Assembly: GCA_035772785.1 (NCBI GenBank) | Contig: JAOCPU010000006.1 | Coordinates: 62,001-126,000 of the forward strand | DNA length: 64,000 nucleotides | Source of the DNA: Phlebiopsis flavidoalba | Taxonomy: Eukaryota; Basidiomycota; Agaricomycetes; Polyporales; Phanerochaetaceae | Direction: 5' to 3' | In this document: piece by piece, positions 1 through 13,700 of the stretch | Layout: every line of letters starts with the position of its first letter | How positions within the stretch are numbered: the first letter of the stretch is position 1 | Program-made: the position numbers and the translations under genes | The notes under the pieces: generated by a model | Databases searched by the model: none | Told to the model about the DNA's origin: nothing | The model's input: only the letters and a program-made list of their open reading frames with translations

Positions 1-1479
1 TCTTCTCCGCCACACAACACAGTCGCATAACTGCCCCTCGTTTAAGCACGAACTGTGTTTCTCATGCTACTAGTAGTCCATACTATTGTTGCTAATAATG
101 CTCGCTTGTGAAATGCTTGTCCTCGTGTGTACCCCTTCGTTCTCTGTGCGTACTCATCAGCTAGTCCGTGGGACCGTATTCACGAAGCCTGGGGCTCGAC
201 GACCCGAAAGGCCTTCGTCAAAACCGTCTTGATTTTTACACTTCTCCCCAAAATTAATTTCTATATATCGCCCTACCTTTCCATTTCCATCCGCCTCAGA
301 CGTTTTCTTCGTTAAATGCGCGCTGCATTATTTTTTATCACAGTCCTTCGACGGATACTGTGGTGGATTTACTGTGGGGCCGCTAATCGGCTCTTCTCAC
401 TTGTTTATCTTTATGATTGGAATATTTGTATAAATGGATCGTGTGTACTTCTAATCCCACGCTACCCGGTGAAAAACGGGTAAGGGTATTGTGAGCATTT
501 CTGTTCTTTTACTACGCCCGCTTTTAATCGCTGCAAGATCTGGCACCCTAAACGCCCATGGACGCGTGCATTGACCAGAAATATCGTCATCTGTCCATTC
601 TTTGAGTGCATACGTGATCCATCGTGCTGTGCCCAGCTTGCGCCGTGCTTTGGCCAGTTTTTCATTCTGAGTATCGGAGCTGATGGCTGTCCGGGAGCGC
701 TGTCGGACGACGATTGAGGAGACCATCAGTCACAAGTATGTCATACTCGAAAGCAAGTTCAATTTCTCGGATTCGTTTAGGCATCAAAAATCATTTCAGT
801 GCCTACCCTAGAATGACTGCAACCAAACTAGGACAACCAAGGTGCGCGCACGAGCCGAGCTACCTGTCGGGAGTATTCAAAACGTTCGGTCACCGCCCTT
901 GGATACATAGCCTCTCGTTCGTTCTACTATAAACTAATATTATCGTCACTACCCTCCAAGTTCCTCCAAAAAGGCTCCATGGACATTCAAATTTCTCCAT
1001 CGTTATGATTTTTATGACCATGACATCTGGGTATATTCCAGAGTAAATATCGACTGGAACATGGACGGCGCGGGCATACGAGCGAGCGTAGCTCGGCGAG
1101 GACCGCGCCCGAGAGGTCAGTCCGAGTGTTGGGCCTCAAGCAGAGCGTGGGGCTTACCACCCCCTTGACATGCAAACTGTAAAAGATGTAAAGGAAACGT
1201 ATGATTATATTTATGATGTTGAGTATATACTGGGAGGCAAATACCGCCACGCTATGGCTGAGAGGTAGCGGGCTATGCCGTGCGCGCACGGCCCTACCTT
1301 TTTATACAGTCCTTTACCTGCATAACCTAAGTGCCAGTGCAGTGGTCCCATTTTTTGACATTGTTCAGGTGGCCCGATGTGCGCTTACATACGAGAGGCG
1401 CCACCAAGGCGCCACAACGGCGTCGCTGTGGGTCTTCGCGCGTCGTTTCGAACTGGTCCAACTGGGACCATGTACGAGA
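1..1479. other. Left edge, no secure gene
   Basis: No reading frame here resembles a family I know. The best candidate is a set of minus-strand segments between about 451 and 800, basic and Ser/Thr-containing with one acidic-hydrophobic patch (ELAFEYDILVTDGL), which would need at least two frame changes to join. It may be the 3' part of a minus-strand gene whose 5' part is unclear. Bases 1060-1160 are GC-rich with an imperfect inverted repeat (GAGCGAGCGTAGCTCG). The last 200-300 bases are probably the promoter of the LRR gene that starts at 1480. Confidence 0.3.
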
Positions 1480-3446
1480 ATGTCGTCCTCATCAAAAAAG
1501 CCAAAGCGCGTCGCACCAAACAAGAGGTAGCCGTCTAAGCAAGCGGGACAAAGACCCTAATGATGATGAAGAAATTCCAACGGCTCTCAACCAGACGCAA
1601 ACGCCCCTTCTTCAACCTCCGGTCCACTCGTACCGTACGGGGCAACAGGAACACCGCCTTTGACAGCATGCTGTATGCATGCTGTTTTGCGCCAGTATTT
1701 CCGGAAATTTTCTTCGGACGAAGTTGCTGTCAAGGGTCTCAAGGAATGGCTCGTCGCTGTGCCCGATTACCTCATACCCAGACTATTCGCTATCATGAGA
1801 GACGGAGGGAATTTATCCATCCAACGGGACTTTATCGCTGCAGTAAGTCGTAAACAAAATCTAGACTGGTGCATCTAAATCCCTTTCTCTGTTTGCAAGT
1901 ATCTCTTGAGGGGCACTCATCTATCATATGTAGATGGTAATAATATGCCCGAAGTCAGTAGACATGTAGTAACCGCAATCACGCGGCGAGCCCCAACGCG
2001 TGATAATCTGCAAGAGCTCCATTTGAATGGCCTAGGAAGATATACCGATGCAACATTTGCCTCTGTAATAGAGAAGTTACCTGTTTTACGGGTCCTCGAC
2101 CTGAGGCAAGTGTCGATTCATCTCAGCAAGGCACTGCTGTCCTCACATCTGTACTAATATGCTAGGGGGATGTGCGAAGGTTTCCGCGAAAGCGGTAGAA
2201 GCAGCGGCCAATTCGTGCCCACATCTCTCTACTTTGAATCTTAATCACACAGGCGTGCCGCCGGTAGCACTTGCCCTTGTCCTGCTGAAGTGTCCGGGGG
2301 ACCTGGCCACACTCAAGGTCGCAGGTATTTCATCTTGGGTCCGTGCCTGGTCCATTCTTACTATATGCAACAGATTTAACTTTCTGATCTCAGACAGATG
2401 CGAAACGCCACCAAACTTTGGGCTGCTCTTGTTTTCAGGACGGCTCTGGTGTCGGGTTTCCAATGTACGGACGGTGAAGCTCAAAACTAACACCCGTAGG
2501 TGACCAAGTTGTGAACAAGGTCATTGAGATCTTTCCCGGCATTCGTCGACTGGATGTGTCGTTCACAAACATCCAACGGCCCGCAAAGCTTATGAACAAC
2601 GCGCTGCTCGAAAAGCTCTCGTTAACGTCTGCGGCCCTCTCGAGTGTAGATTTACTCAAGACGGTGACGGGCATGTCTAATTTGAGGTCTCTGTCTCTGG
2701 GTGCGCTCGGGCAGGAAGGGAGGATCATCCGTCGCTGTTGCGAACACATCTGTGATGACAATGACGGACGAAACCCTCGCAAAACTCACCAAGGTTCTCG
2801 CGGGCTGCAAGTCTTTGTCGAGTGTTAACCTCGCCGGAAACACAAAGCTTGGCTCCGTCACCGGCACGCTTTGACTACCTTTGTAAGTCAGATAGGAAGG
2901 AAACTGCGAGGTACATGTATTGATTAAATGTTCATTGTAAATGCTAACAGCATCATAGGTACTCAACTTGTCGGGGATAGCAGCCCTACGCTCTGCACAC
3001 ATCTTGAGGGTTCTTCTCGCCGAGACGGCGGAGGAACGGGTGTCTCCGCTGCGGGAGCTATCGAGTCCCTATTGAACAACACCGGTGTAGATGACACCGT
3101 CGCTCCGTACATTTCATCGTGCAAATCCCTACAAACGCTCGAAGTTGGCAGCACGAAATTGACCAGTAAGTTTTCCCCACAGAAGACATGTGCATGTTGC
3201 TAAATAGACTGATCGGAACAATGAACAGCTGAAGGACTGTATTGGATCATTGACGGGTGCTCCAAGCTTGAACGCCTGGATCTGACGAGCTGCAGAGGCG
3301 TCCCGGTGGCCCAGCGACGGAATTTCTTCGAGGTTCGTTCGTTCTCAGACATATGCAAGCTGGAACATGGCTGTGACGCATCAGCGGTGTCTATCTAGGC
3401 GTACCACGACGATCGTGCGGCGACAGGGAATGGGAACATTGCGTGA
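1480..3446 (+). CDS. Leucine-rich-repeat (RNI-like) protein
   Basis: The protein begins MSSSSKKPKRVAPNK, a short basic tail, then an acidic linker, a helical segment (SSDEVAVKGLKEWLVAVPDY) and a run of ribonuclease-inhibitor/AMN1-type leucine-rich repeats. Recognisable repeats include LQELHLNGLGRYTDATFASV, LRVLDLR, LSTLNLNHTGVPPVALALVL, IRRLDVSFTNIQRPAKLM, LQTLEVGSTKLT and LERLDLTSCRGVPVAQRR. The repeats are split by introns of about 50-70 nt and by several apparent single-base indels. The chosen stop follows a phase-0 intron after RRNFFE and is tentative. RNI-like repeats of this kind occur in Rad7 and in F-box scaffold proteins, but I see neither an F-box nor a Rad7 zinc motif, so the role is likely protein-protein interaction with unknown partners. 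It lies head to tail with the RhoGEF gene. Confidence 0.8.
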
Positions 3447-4157
3447 TCGTGATGGCGACGGACGCTGCGGTCATGCCTGGTCATGCCTTGTCTGGGGCAT
3501 GTGGAAGTCTCCATGTCCGCCTGCTCGTCCGACATGCAAGGAATGTCGTGCACAAATGGGGCGACGGTCGGGTCGAGGGTGGGCGGCCATCGCGCACGAG
3601 CACCCGCGGGGGATACGTAAAAACATGTTACGAAGAGTGCTGCAATCACCCAATGTTGACACTGTTTCAATGATGCCTCTGCAGGAGGCCCCCAGCTCGC
3701 CGCATCAGGAGACCTGTGCAGACGAAAGAGAGCGAGAGGAGGAGGGGTGCGGGGGGACGTAGCACGAGGTAGCGACTGGCCGCCGCCGGCTGGCGGACGT
3801 GTGGCGGGCTGGCGCAGGGCGGGCTCGCAGAATAAACAGATGAAGGGCCGCGCAGGGGCCTGGAGTTGCGCCGGGTCGCGGTGGGTTTTGGCTCGAGGGC
3901 GGGGAGGGTGCTGTAAATTATTAAATTGGCGCGGGCTGATGAAATTTCCCGGTGCCGTGCGCTTGGCTGGTTGTACCTCAGTGCGCTGTGACCTGTCTTC
4001 TGCTGCTGCACTCATTCCCTTTGCCGTCTCTGCTCTCTTTCCTTGCCCTGCTCATCTTTTCGACTGTCGTTTATGCTGGCATTGACACCGTATTCACCCT
4101 AATCCAGTCCCAGAGCGCCCTCGACCTGCTCTGCTCGTGTAATTCACCAGTCAAGTC
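3447..4157 (+). promoter_or_regulatory. GC-rich intergenic and promoter region of the RhoGEF gene
   Basis: About 700 bases lie between the LRR gene and the RhoGEF start. The stretch 3680-3930 is very G-rich on the plus strand, followed by a pyrimidine-rich block (about 4005-4080) close to the next ATG. Long open frames on both strands are explained by the high GC content. I see no convincing TATA box. Confidence 0.4.
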
Positions 4158-7100
4158 ATGCCATATCGACCTGAAGCCCCCACGCCGGCCGCCTTGCTTC
4201 CTCCTCACGAATGGCGTTCTTCTGATGACTCGCAATATGAAAGTCCCATCTCGCCGTCCAGCGCGTACATTGTAGAGTCGCCCTCCCAGATGCAGCAGCT
4301 TTCATCTGCCGGGCTGCATGCCCCCCACCCGCTTTCCCGCCAGGCCTCTGAGGAGGATAGTTCATTCATCTCCGAGTCCAGCCAGTTTCACGCCGCCACG
4401 CTCTCGCCCAAGCTGCCCTCCCAGCTGCCAGACCCGTCGCAGTATCCCGACCCATACCCGTACCGCCCGCGACACTGGCAGCAACGGCATCTCCACGCCC
4501 ACCCTCTCCTCCGCCGACTCCTCGTCCGCATCAACGCGTTCGTCCGCATACACAAATTCAGCGCGTTCAGGCGACTACGCAGGCCATGTCCATGTGGCGC
4601 TCGGACCTGATGAAGCCAATATGAGCATGGGAATTCAGCCAGACGACGTTGCCCAGCTTCTTGCGCGGGAGACGGGATCGTCTTCTGCCTTGCAGCACAC
4701 ACGAGCTCCTTTCGCGGATGACAGCCGCTGGTCTGACAGGTACTCGCACAGTGTTCGTTCGCGGTCCTCTTCTATGGGGAACGGCAAGGGCGAGGCTGAG
4801 CTAGGAAGCCCCGCACTGCGCGAGACCCCCAGTTTTGATCAGGAGGGTTGGGTCTCAGTTGACGAGAGAGACGAGATGGGGTCTCACCACCGATGATGAA
4901 ACCGACGACGACGCTCTGATCGATGAGGAAGATGACCAGGACATGGAGGAGGAGGCCACGAGTGCGGCAATGGTTGCGGAGGAAGGCCGAGGTATCATCG
5001 TGCGAGGGACCGATGTGCCCATAGTTCAGCTTCAAGTGAAGCCGGGTACGTACTGCTCTTGGTCTCATTCGCACTATGAACTAACGTCGTGGGCGATCAG
5101 GAACGACGCACTTGCTGATTGGATCGTCGAGCACCCCGAACTCTGTGCCCTCGTTCCTCACGAACGCTATTCCGCCCATTGCGACCACCCTCCTCGCGCT
5201 TGACATCTCCGCCAACTTCTTGGTTGCGCTTCCTCCCGTTCTGCAGGCATGCGTTTGCCTCGAGGAACTGAACATCGCGTCAAATCCTCTCCGCGCGCTT
5301 CCGGTGTTCTTAGCAGGCCTCACATCTCTACGAGTGCTCATTGCCGACAATACAGGTTTGAGTACACTGCCTCCCGCCCTTGACGCCCTGGAAAAGCTGC
5401 ACACGCCTGCTCAGCATTCGTCGTAACAAGATGAATTCACTGCCTAGTTGGTTGTGTCTCTTGCCGGCGCTCGAAACTTTGTTTTGGTGGATGGCAATCC
5501 GTTCCAAGGGCCGTGGAAAGCTCTGGTAGAGCCCCTGCTAGCCAAGGTTCCCATGTCGCCCCTCTACCCTCCGTCTACTCCAATGTTCCCTCTCCCTTCT
5601 ACGAGTATTGCCAGCTTACAAAGTTCAGCAACCGAGGATCTCGGAGACTTGACTGACTCCACCCAGCAAAGAGCGTAGCGGCGGACAGGCTTCCACTGAG
5701 GAAGAAGACACCATCATGCCAACACGAGCTCCCCCCGTCATGCGGTCCGTCACATCACCTATTCCGATGGGTCAGGGAGCACCGGATGTGGCAACGCTTT
5801 CCCGCACGCGTACAACACCCAATCGGCAGCACTTTGATAAGTACCGCGACAGCAAGCAAGTCCGTAGTAGGTTCTAGTGGGTTGCGCTCTCCTGTGGGTG
5901 GGCCCGTCTGATGGCAAGGATGCCGGGGAACGTGAGTTGCGCAAGATGAAAAGTGCCGGGGAGTTGCGTCGCAATCCGGGCGGGACGTCCAGGGGCACAG
6001 TCGGGACGTCCGCGACGTCCTCTCCTCAACGCCCGGCATTATCTCAGTATGCGACGTCTGCCTCGAGTTCCAATTTACTCGCCACGACGTCTATGCACGA
6101 TACACAAGACTTGCCCAAAACGGTTCGCCAGTCTAGGCGTGTCGTCTGCGTTGTCGCCTGAAGGCATGCGCAAGAGACCCGCTATAGATTCTTCTCTCTG
6201 GGATGGCTTTGCCTGCTGAGAGGAACGAGCCTGGCGCCAAGAGCTTGCCCCCAGTTCCTCCAGACGACGCGCCAGGTGCGCTTCCGACCATGGGATCGCA
6301 ACTCTCCAGACGGGACCGCGACAGCCGCTACCATGAAGAAGCGCCCCCCGCTCGGCCTAAAGAGGAGACGAAGTCTACGAGATGGGGATTCTTGAAGAAA
6401 ATGTCGATGGGGAAAATGCGGACGGATTCTCCGGGAGCATCGCGGGCCTCTACAATGACCTCGCGACCCACGCATCGCCTCACAGTCTCGACCGGGCATC
6501 ATGGAGAGGTCCGTCTCTTCCGCTGCAGACTTTGCAAGGGCTGCTACACACCGCATCTTGACGTTCGCATCTCGACGACTGGAAAACTTCTTGACCCTGC
6601 CGAGGGACGACTTTCGCGGCAACCGAGCGAGGAAGCATTCAAGTCATTCCCTCCCAGCATTCCGGAGGTCTCGGTAGCCATTCCTGAAGAATCTTCATTC
6701 ACTCCTCCCGTTTCGCTACTACGCCTTCCACGAACCTACTTGGACTCCCACAACAAACCAGCCGCGCGGCGAAACGTCGAAGCTTTTTGCCCATCGAGAT
6801 GGCTCCCATTCCAATCCACCGCTCCGTCACAATTTATGGCTGGCGTTACCGCTGCGAATGACGCGGACGAGAACGAGGTTGGAACTAGAGCTGCCCCCAG
6901 CCCCTATCCAGACAAATACGATGGAGCAGATACAACGCCGCGAGGAGGAAAAGGCGAGGGAGGGGCGCACGCGCGCGTTGCGATCAGTGATGGCGTACCT
7001 CAAGGACATGCACGACTTGGGCCTTACGCAGATCAGCAACACGATGAGCGTGTACGGAGGCTCGCTGGACTCCCCCGGGCGGCAGCGAAGGCCTACCGTC

Positions 7101-8889
7101 GTCGACAATGGTCGCCTGAACTCCGAAAAAACTCGGTGGCATCCATTGTCTCCCTGTCCTCCATCGGCACGTCTCAGCTCCGCTCCGCCGAATCCAGGAG
7201 CGCTTTGCGTTAGCGGTGTCACCACTCAGACAAACAGTGTTGCTACCACCGACATGCAGCGGGTCGGGCGGCGGTGAAGAACGGAAGTCCAAGGACGACA
7301 AAGCGAAGCGGGAACGGATCACACGTGAGATAGTCGAGTACGTTTTCATTCCGTCGTGCTTCATCTCTCCACTGATGCGCGGTCACAGGACGGAAGGGAC
7401 ATACGTCAAGGGTCTCCAAGAACTTGTGGACATTTACATCAAGCCCGCGGCAGCGCCGGTCACGTCTCTCAGCGGTGTTGGTCAGAGCACAGTCCCCTCT
7501 TCGGAGCGGAAAATCGTGTTCGGCGGCTTGGAGGCATTTATTCTCCTTTCACAAGGAAAGCTTTCCTCCCAGCCTTGGAGAAAGCATGCGCGCCTATAAT
7601 GCGCCCATCTGCTGAACTCGCCGAGGCGGATAGTGACGGAAACATCTCCATTGAGGTCTCACATAGAGTCGCTAACACCTTCCTATCACACGCGGCATTC
7701 ATGAAGATGTACTCCACATACATCAAGTATGGTTTCAACCTGCTGTGTAATATTTGTCACTCATACCCTTTGCGTCTATAGCAACTTCGACAATTCTGTG
7801 CAACGAATCAAGAATTGGGTGTCTGATAAGCCAACCGCCGCAGCCAACACTCTTTCGCCATCTTCAAGCACAGCGCAACTGGTCGGCCTCGGCCTTACCA
7901 TGTCTGCCGTGACCGCCCCATCTGCCACGCCAGAATCCTCCAATAGCGGCGGCGCGCCTCTTTCATCTAGCCAGAGAAAACGTATAAAGACGTACCTCAA
8001 GCGTTGTCGCATGAACCCTCGACATTCGCAACTTAATCTGGAGGGTTACCTACTACTACCCGTACAGCGTATACCACGGTATCGACTGCTCGTAAGTACC
8101 GGCACCATCTGGAAATTTTTCATGCTCATGCGTTTTGTAGTTGGATGAGTTGCTCAAGTGCTCCCCGCCCGAATATGCAATCGTGGAAGGTCCCTTGAAA
8201 CAAGCTCTCACCAAGATCACCGAATTGGCGACCGACATGAATGAAGGCAAGCGAGAGGCCGAGTCAAGGCGGAAGCTAGTACAATGGCAGTCGAGGATAC
8301 GAGGGAAATTCCCTAGTCCACTCGTACAGCCGCATCGGTAAGGATTTGTTTGCCCACAAGCGTGATGGTTCTAATCGGTCACCTACAGACGCCTCATCAT
8401 GGACGGACCTCTTCAGCTGACCAGGGTAGTGCGTAAAGCAACAGTATCGTTCGAGGTCATCGACTCCAAAGGAGATGCGTCAACCGTACAAGTCGAATGC
8501 TTGTCTCCGGAGCTGACGCCGCGATCTCTGATTGGTGTTCTATGCAATGACTTGCTAGTCTTGTGCCGCGACTCTACCGACGGTCAAGATCCCAATTCGC
8601 AGGTCGACTTATGGGCCGTCCTTCGGATGCAGACGCTTCCACAGCCCGCTAGTATCGTGCACGGTAACGGTGAGACCTCTCGATCGGTGTGTAGTGGCCG
8701 AGCACTCATTGAGTTTGCCTAGCACTTCGCTTGGTCGATAATAAGGCAATATTATATTTTGACGCCCCGTCGACAACCGACGCCTTGACGTGGTTCAGAG
8801 GTTTGTACATCTCCGCCCTTCTGGTGCCTATGTCACTAATGAACGTCCATTCAGCCATTAACCTGCATATTCCTGCTTCTAAAGCATAG
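4158..8889 (+). CDS. Rho guanine nucleotide exchange factor with leucine-rich repeats
   Basis: Order of parts: a long Ser/Pro-rich N-terminus from MPYRPEAPTPAALLP, an acidic stretch (TDDETDDDALIDEEDD), then leucine-rich repeats at about 5110-5520 (LLALDISANFLVALP, LEELNIASNPLRALP, LRVLIADNTGLSTLP). A second basic Ser-rich linker contains RWGFLKKMSMGKM. A Dbl-homology (RhoGEF) domain follows at about 7300-8340: ITREIVE, then TEGTYVKGLQELVDIYIKP (conserved region 1), LEKACAPIMRPSAEL, and LEGYLLLPVQRIPRYRLLL (conserved region 3). A PH-like C-terminal part runs from RLIMDGPLQLTR to LTWFRAINLHIPASKA and a stop at 8887-8889. DH domains catalyse GDP release from Rho-family GTPases, so a role in actin and polarity control at the cortex is inferred. 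Several single-base frame breaks interrupt the linkers. The LRR-DH combination suits fungal RhoGEFs and is not a fusion artefact, since one frame logic runs through all introns. Confidence 0.85.
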
Positions 8890-10433
8890 GACCCTCACAT
8901 TCCCTCGCCCTCTTCATCACTCCCGTATTCTTATTCGTACTCATCATATCATCGCGGGCTCGTTGTCATGCTTTCAATACAGTTTTCTGCTGCAGGACAC
9001 ATCCAGGTTCTCGCGCTCCAGCACTCATTCATTTTTTTTCTCTCCTGCGGTTCATGTTGTCTGACTGCATTATAAGGGTTCCCTCCTCTCATTTGGAGAT
9101 ACATTACTTTCGCTCCCATATAGTATGTTGCATATAGATGTTGGTACTCATGTGTACTTTTGTGCGAGAAGTGCGAAAAATTCATACGCAAAAACATTTT
9201 TTGGAAACATTCCTTGTACCGTCCCCCTGCAAGCATGGTCCTATTTTGGCATCGCGAGCCTTCGTGGCGTCGCGGTGAACCCCGAACACGCTGTAAGCGC
9301 CCTATGCTGATACTGTATTTGTTATGATGCTCTGGTGCGGGGAGTTCTCAACCTGCTGTATCGGTTTCGATTGAGAAAATACTTAACCTGTTGTTGAGCT
9401 TGTAACAATATCAAACGTGACTTGACAGAGCAGGCATGACGCTCGTGACGGTCCAGTCGGAGTGGCCACTCTGAACCTCGCCGTTTCTCAGCTTACAGTT
9501 GTATATCAACGCCGGAGCACTGGTACAGCAACTAAATAAAATTGGCGGTGAGAGTTCGTGTTGAAAAACAGTCTGCTGATTTAGGACGCCTACCTGCATA
9601 CTTACGAGAAACCTCCAGACCGGAAAATACCATGACCACCGTAGACGTGTGACCCATCCACCTATCCCGATGTCCGACAGCTCGCAGCTCTTAGGTTGTA
9701 ACTCTGTAGTTAAATAGCGTCTACTCCGCCATTTTAGGTGTGTCATGTGAGGCTAACATGGCAAGGGGCCTGTGCTCATGCTTCATTGACGTGTGAACAT
9801 CATACTTTGTCAAATTCCGACGTAGACAGACAAATCAACCTCGATAAAAAAATTGACGATGTCATTTCAACGGGACCTCGCCCATTTTGCGCGTGCAGTC
9901 CCAAAGACATTTCCAACATCACGGCCACATCACAACAAGCGCTAAATCTTTGACCACGCTTTGCTCATGTTGCCTCCAAGCATAATCTCTACGTACACTT
10001 CATGCGAGAATGTCATAGGGAACTGTGCGACATCATTTCGATATGCTAGATGCCTAGTCTGGATACCCGGTGACACCTGGCCGGTCCGGTAAGAAGAAGG
10101 GATTATTCAAGCCTGGGCCTGTTCACAATTCGGGATGGGGCTGTTGCGAATCTCTTGATACATGGAGTGGCCTGGAGATGATTATTTTACATAAGTGAGT
10201 AGTCTCCTTTCATTGATCTGATTCTACTTACTATGAACTCAGAGCTAGCAAGTCAATAAGATCAGACATGTTAACAGCGAACAGCGTGAAGATCTAAAAA
10301 TGTACGCTTCTACTCAGACACGCTGCGGCCCGGGCGTGGTCATGCATCGTCCATCGTGAGCTATAAGCACATGCCCGACCATATGACACTGGCAGTCGCG
10401 GTTCAGTTTCGGTGTTGTTGTTCGTCAAAAACT
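8890..10433. other. Gene-poor intergenic stretch
   Basis: About 1.5 kb between the RhoGEF stop and the GH74 promoter. The open frames are short and overlap without codon bias or known motifs. The longest is a minus-strand frame of 111 codons at 9411-9746 with no recognisable domain. I see no RNA gene or mobile element. Confidence 0.4.
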
Positions 10434-10446
10434 TCGGACTAACAAC
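10434..10446 (+). promoter_or_regulatory. Shared GH74 upstream element, copy 1
   Basis: The 13-mer GTCAAAAACTTCG lies 285 bases before the ATG of the plus-strand GH74 gene. The same 13 bases occur in sense orientation, 280 bases before the ATG of the minus-strand paralogue (18654-18666). The surrounding promoter sequence is otherwise largely different, so this is a candidate conserved cis element. The binding factor is unknown. Confidence 0.4.
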
Positions 10447-10669
10447 GCTTAAGCTTCAACCTCAGGCCTTTGGGGCTTCGACTTGACAGCTCCATCACGC
10501 ACTCATGTCTCTCGTCGACATTGACGACCACTACAAGGCAGTTTTGCTCCGTACGCACGAATCTCGGCTGAGGTCAATTGGGTGCTGTGCGCACAATAGT
10601 CGGTGGTCTTGGACGACTACCGCGAAGACGAATATGTCAAGGATGAAATAGATTGCGGTGTAGAAGAAC

Positions 10670-10675
10670 TATAAG
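10670..10675 (+). promoter_or_regulatory. Probable TATA box of GH74 copy 1
   Basis: TATAAG lies 49 bases before the ATG at 10719, a usual spacing for a fungal secreted-hydrolase gene with a short 5' leader. The paralogue has TATAAAA at a similar place. Confidence 0.5.
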
Positions 10676-10718
10676 TACGCCCTACGTATCCCTATGCGCC
10701 ACCTTTACGCGTCCAATC

Positions 10719-13700
10719 ATGCGCTGGTTAACACTCCTATCGGCGTTTACAGTGTCGTCTGTATCATTCGTCAATGCCGCAAGCTCACAAGCTTATACAT
10801 GGAAGGAATGTTAAGATTGGTGGTGGAGGCGGCTTCATCCCGGGCATCGTCTTTAAACCCGTCCCAGAAAGGCCTCGCATATGCTCGTACCGACATCGGT
10901 GGTGCCTACAAGCTCAATTCGGACGACACATGGACTCCACTGCTCGATTTCGCAGACGATTCGAGGTGGAAACTATTGGGGCGTCGACGCTATTGCGACA
11001 GACCCCGTAGATCCCACTCGTCTGTACCTGGTACGTTGTCTCTTCAGCCTTTCTTGCATAGTCTTTTGCCGATTATCATAACCCTGATGCCAGGCAACGG
11101 GAATGTACAACCAATTCTTGGGACCCGAATAATGGTCAAAATCTTGATATTCTACTTGACCAGGGAAAGACCTTCACTCCTTCAGCCTTGCCGTTCAAGG
11201 TCGGAGGCAATATGCCTGGTCGGGGTATGGGCGAGGTATGCAGTCTGTCTCGTAGCCCATTGACAAATGGATCACTGAACGTCCTCTACAGCGCCTCGCT
11301 GTCGATCCTAACAGCAACAATATCTTGTTCTTTGGTGCGCGTAGCGGCAACGGACTGTGTGGAAGAGCACAGACTATGGCAAAACATGGGCTAAAGTGTC
11401 TGGTCTCCCCAACGTTGGTGCGTATATGCGCGTAGTGCGACCATATCCGGCAGAAACTGAAGACTCTGCTCTATAGGCACATATGTCCCCGATCCGACAG
11501 ACACGAGTGGATACAACAGCGACAAGCAAGGTGTTGCATTTGTGACGTTCGACTCTACTTCGTCGTGTGGGTCGTCTGGGAAGGCCACACCGCGCATCTT
11601 TGTGGGAGTAGGGCACCAACACGTCTAGCAATTTGTTCATGTCTAACGATGCTGGATCAACTTGTGAGTATATGAACTCATAAAGTCCGCCAAAGTACTC
11701 AATCGACCCAACCTTCCTTAGGGTCTGCCCTTCCCGGAACCAACTCATCGTGGATGCCTCACAAGGGTGTGTTCTCTCCCCCGCAGAGCACTCATTGTAC
11801 GTTTCCACCTCGGACGGAAGTGGTCCATATGACGGCACGCTGGCGAGTAGATTTTGTGTACTCCCGACATAGGAATGATAATCCTTACTCTTTTACGTAT
11901 CAGGGTGCTGTATACAAGTACATACATCACCTCTGGTATGATGTCAAATGTGACACTCTGTTTACCTGGTTTCGTGTGGTGGTGATCTATACTTTCGGCT
12001 TCGGTAAGTCTGTGCGTATATTGGCTCGCAAAGGTATCGTTATCATCTTCACAGTGGCCTTGCGGTAGACCTGCAGAAGCCCGGCACGGTCATGGTCGCG
12101 GCCCTCAACTGCTGGTGGCCTGATGGCAACGCTTTTTCCGCACCACTGACGGTGGTCAAGACGTGGACTCGGCTGTGGGACTGGGCTTCCTACCCGACCA
12201 TGAACAGATACTACGAACTATGATGACTCGCTGGCTCCATGGCTTGGACCTGACGGCACGGCGGATAGTATTGTTACCCAGATCGGTTGGATGATGGAGG
12301 CACTTGCCATCCGATCCTTTCGACTCCAACCCACTGGCTGTACGGTACTGGCGCTACCATTTACGGTGGCCATGACCTGCTGAAGTGGGATACTTCACGA
12401 AACGTGACACTCAAGTCGCTCGCCGATGGCATCGAGGAGACTTCTGTTCAAGCCCTTCTTTCTCCTCCTACTGGGCCCACCCTTCTTAGATCGGCGTCTT
12501 AGACGAAGAAGGTCAGACCCGACATCCACTTCCCATTACCCTTCACTAACATTGTTTATTCATAGGTTTTGTACACAGTAATCTGAACGTGGCGCCATCT
12601 GGCGAATTTTCTACATCGACTTCCACAGGTATCACCGGTTTGGACTATGCCGGGAACAAGCCCACCACAATTGTACGTGTAGGAAACGGGGATGCCTCCG
12701 ATGGGAAACAAGTCGACCATTAGCTCTGACTCGGGGAACACTTGGGCCTTGGACTACGGCTCTCCCGATGGTGCGCTTGGTGGGGAAAGGTAGCCATTTC
12801 GGCGGACGCAGACACCGTTCTCCGCTGGAGCTCTTTCCGCGAATAGTGTCCAAGTCTCACAGTATACAAACCCTTTCATGCTGTCGTCTCCTCGCTCCCT
12901 GCCGGTGCTGCAATTGCTCCGACAAGAAGGTTCAACTCTATCTTCTACGCTGGGTCTGGATCCTCGTTCTATATATCCACCGACGGCGGCAAAACGTTCA
13001 CCGTAACTTCGAAACTCGGTTCATCCTCCTCGGTCTCCTACTGTTTGTCGTAACCCGAGTGTCACTGGAGACATCTGGGGTCTCGACAGATCAGGTCTCT
13101 GTTCCACTCGGCTCAACACAACAATGGCAGCGAACATTCGCTGCGACAATTTCTGGGTGTTTCTCAAGCCTGGTCCATCTTCACTTGGTGCTACCGCGGC
13201 TACGACTGGAGAGGCTACCCTGGCGATATTTTGCCATAGCCAACATTGGTGCGTCGGCTACTTTTAGGAGTGAGCGATCAAAGGGACGAACTGGGGTGCA
13301 GATAAAAAAAAAAAGAAACGATGCTGCTCATGGTTTCGGATCCGCCAGTGCCAACGTCATTGCTGGAGACCTCGTATCTACGGCCGAGGTAAGTCTCTAT
13401 TCTGTTTACATCCGTATTACGCCAGGAATGGGCTTGCTCACTGTGCCGTAGTGTTTATGTTGGAACAACGGTGTCGCGCGGAATCTCTATGGAGACACCT
13501 CCGCGAGTGTTTGCCGCCGAGCACCGCAAGTTCTAGTGCTGCCTCGACAAGCAGCGATGGCTGCGGTCGTTCGAGCTTACCGCACACGACATTCATCTTC
13601 ATTCCTCACTCGCCATACAACATCGTCTTCCTCCTCGCACACTACGTCATCTTCGTCGAGATTCACATTTCTTACAGCCCTGTGCATTCTAAGCAGCACC

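Noticed and set aside
3395..4015. 206-codon minus-strand open frame upstream of the RhoGEF gene
   Set aside because: Composition follows the very GC-rich local sequence, no motif is visible, and it overlaps the probable promoter. Several other frames are equally open there.
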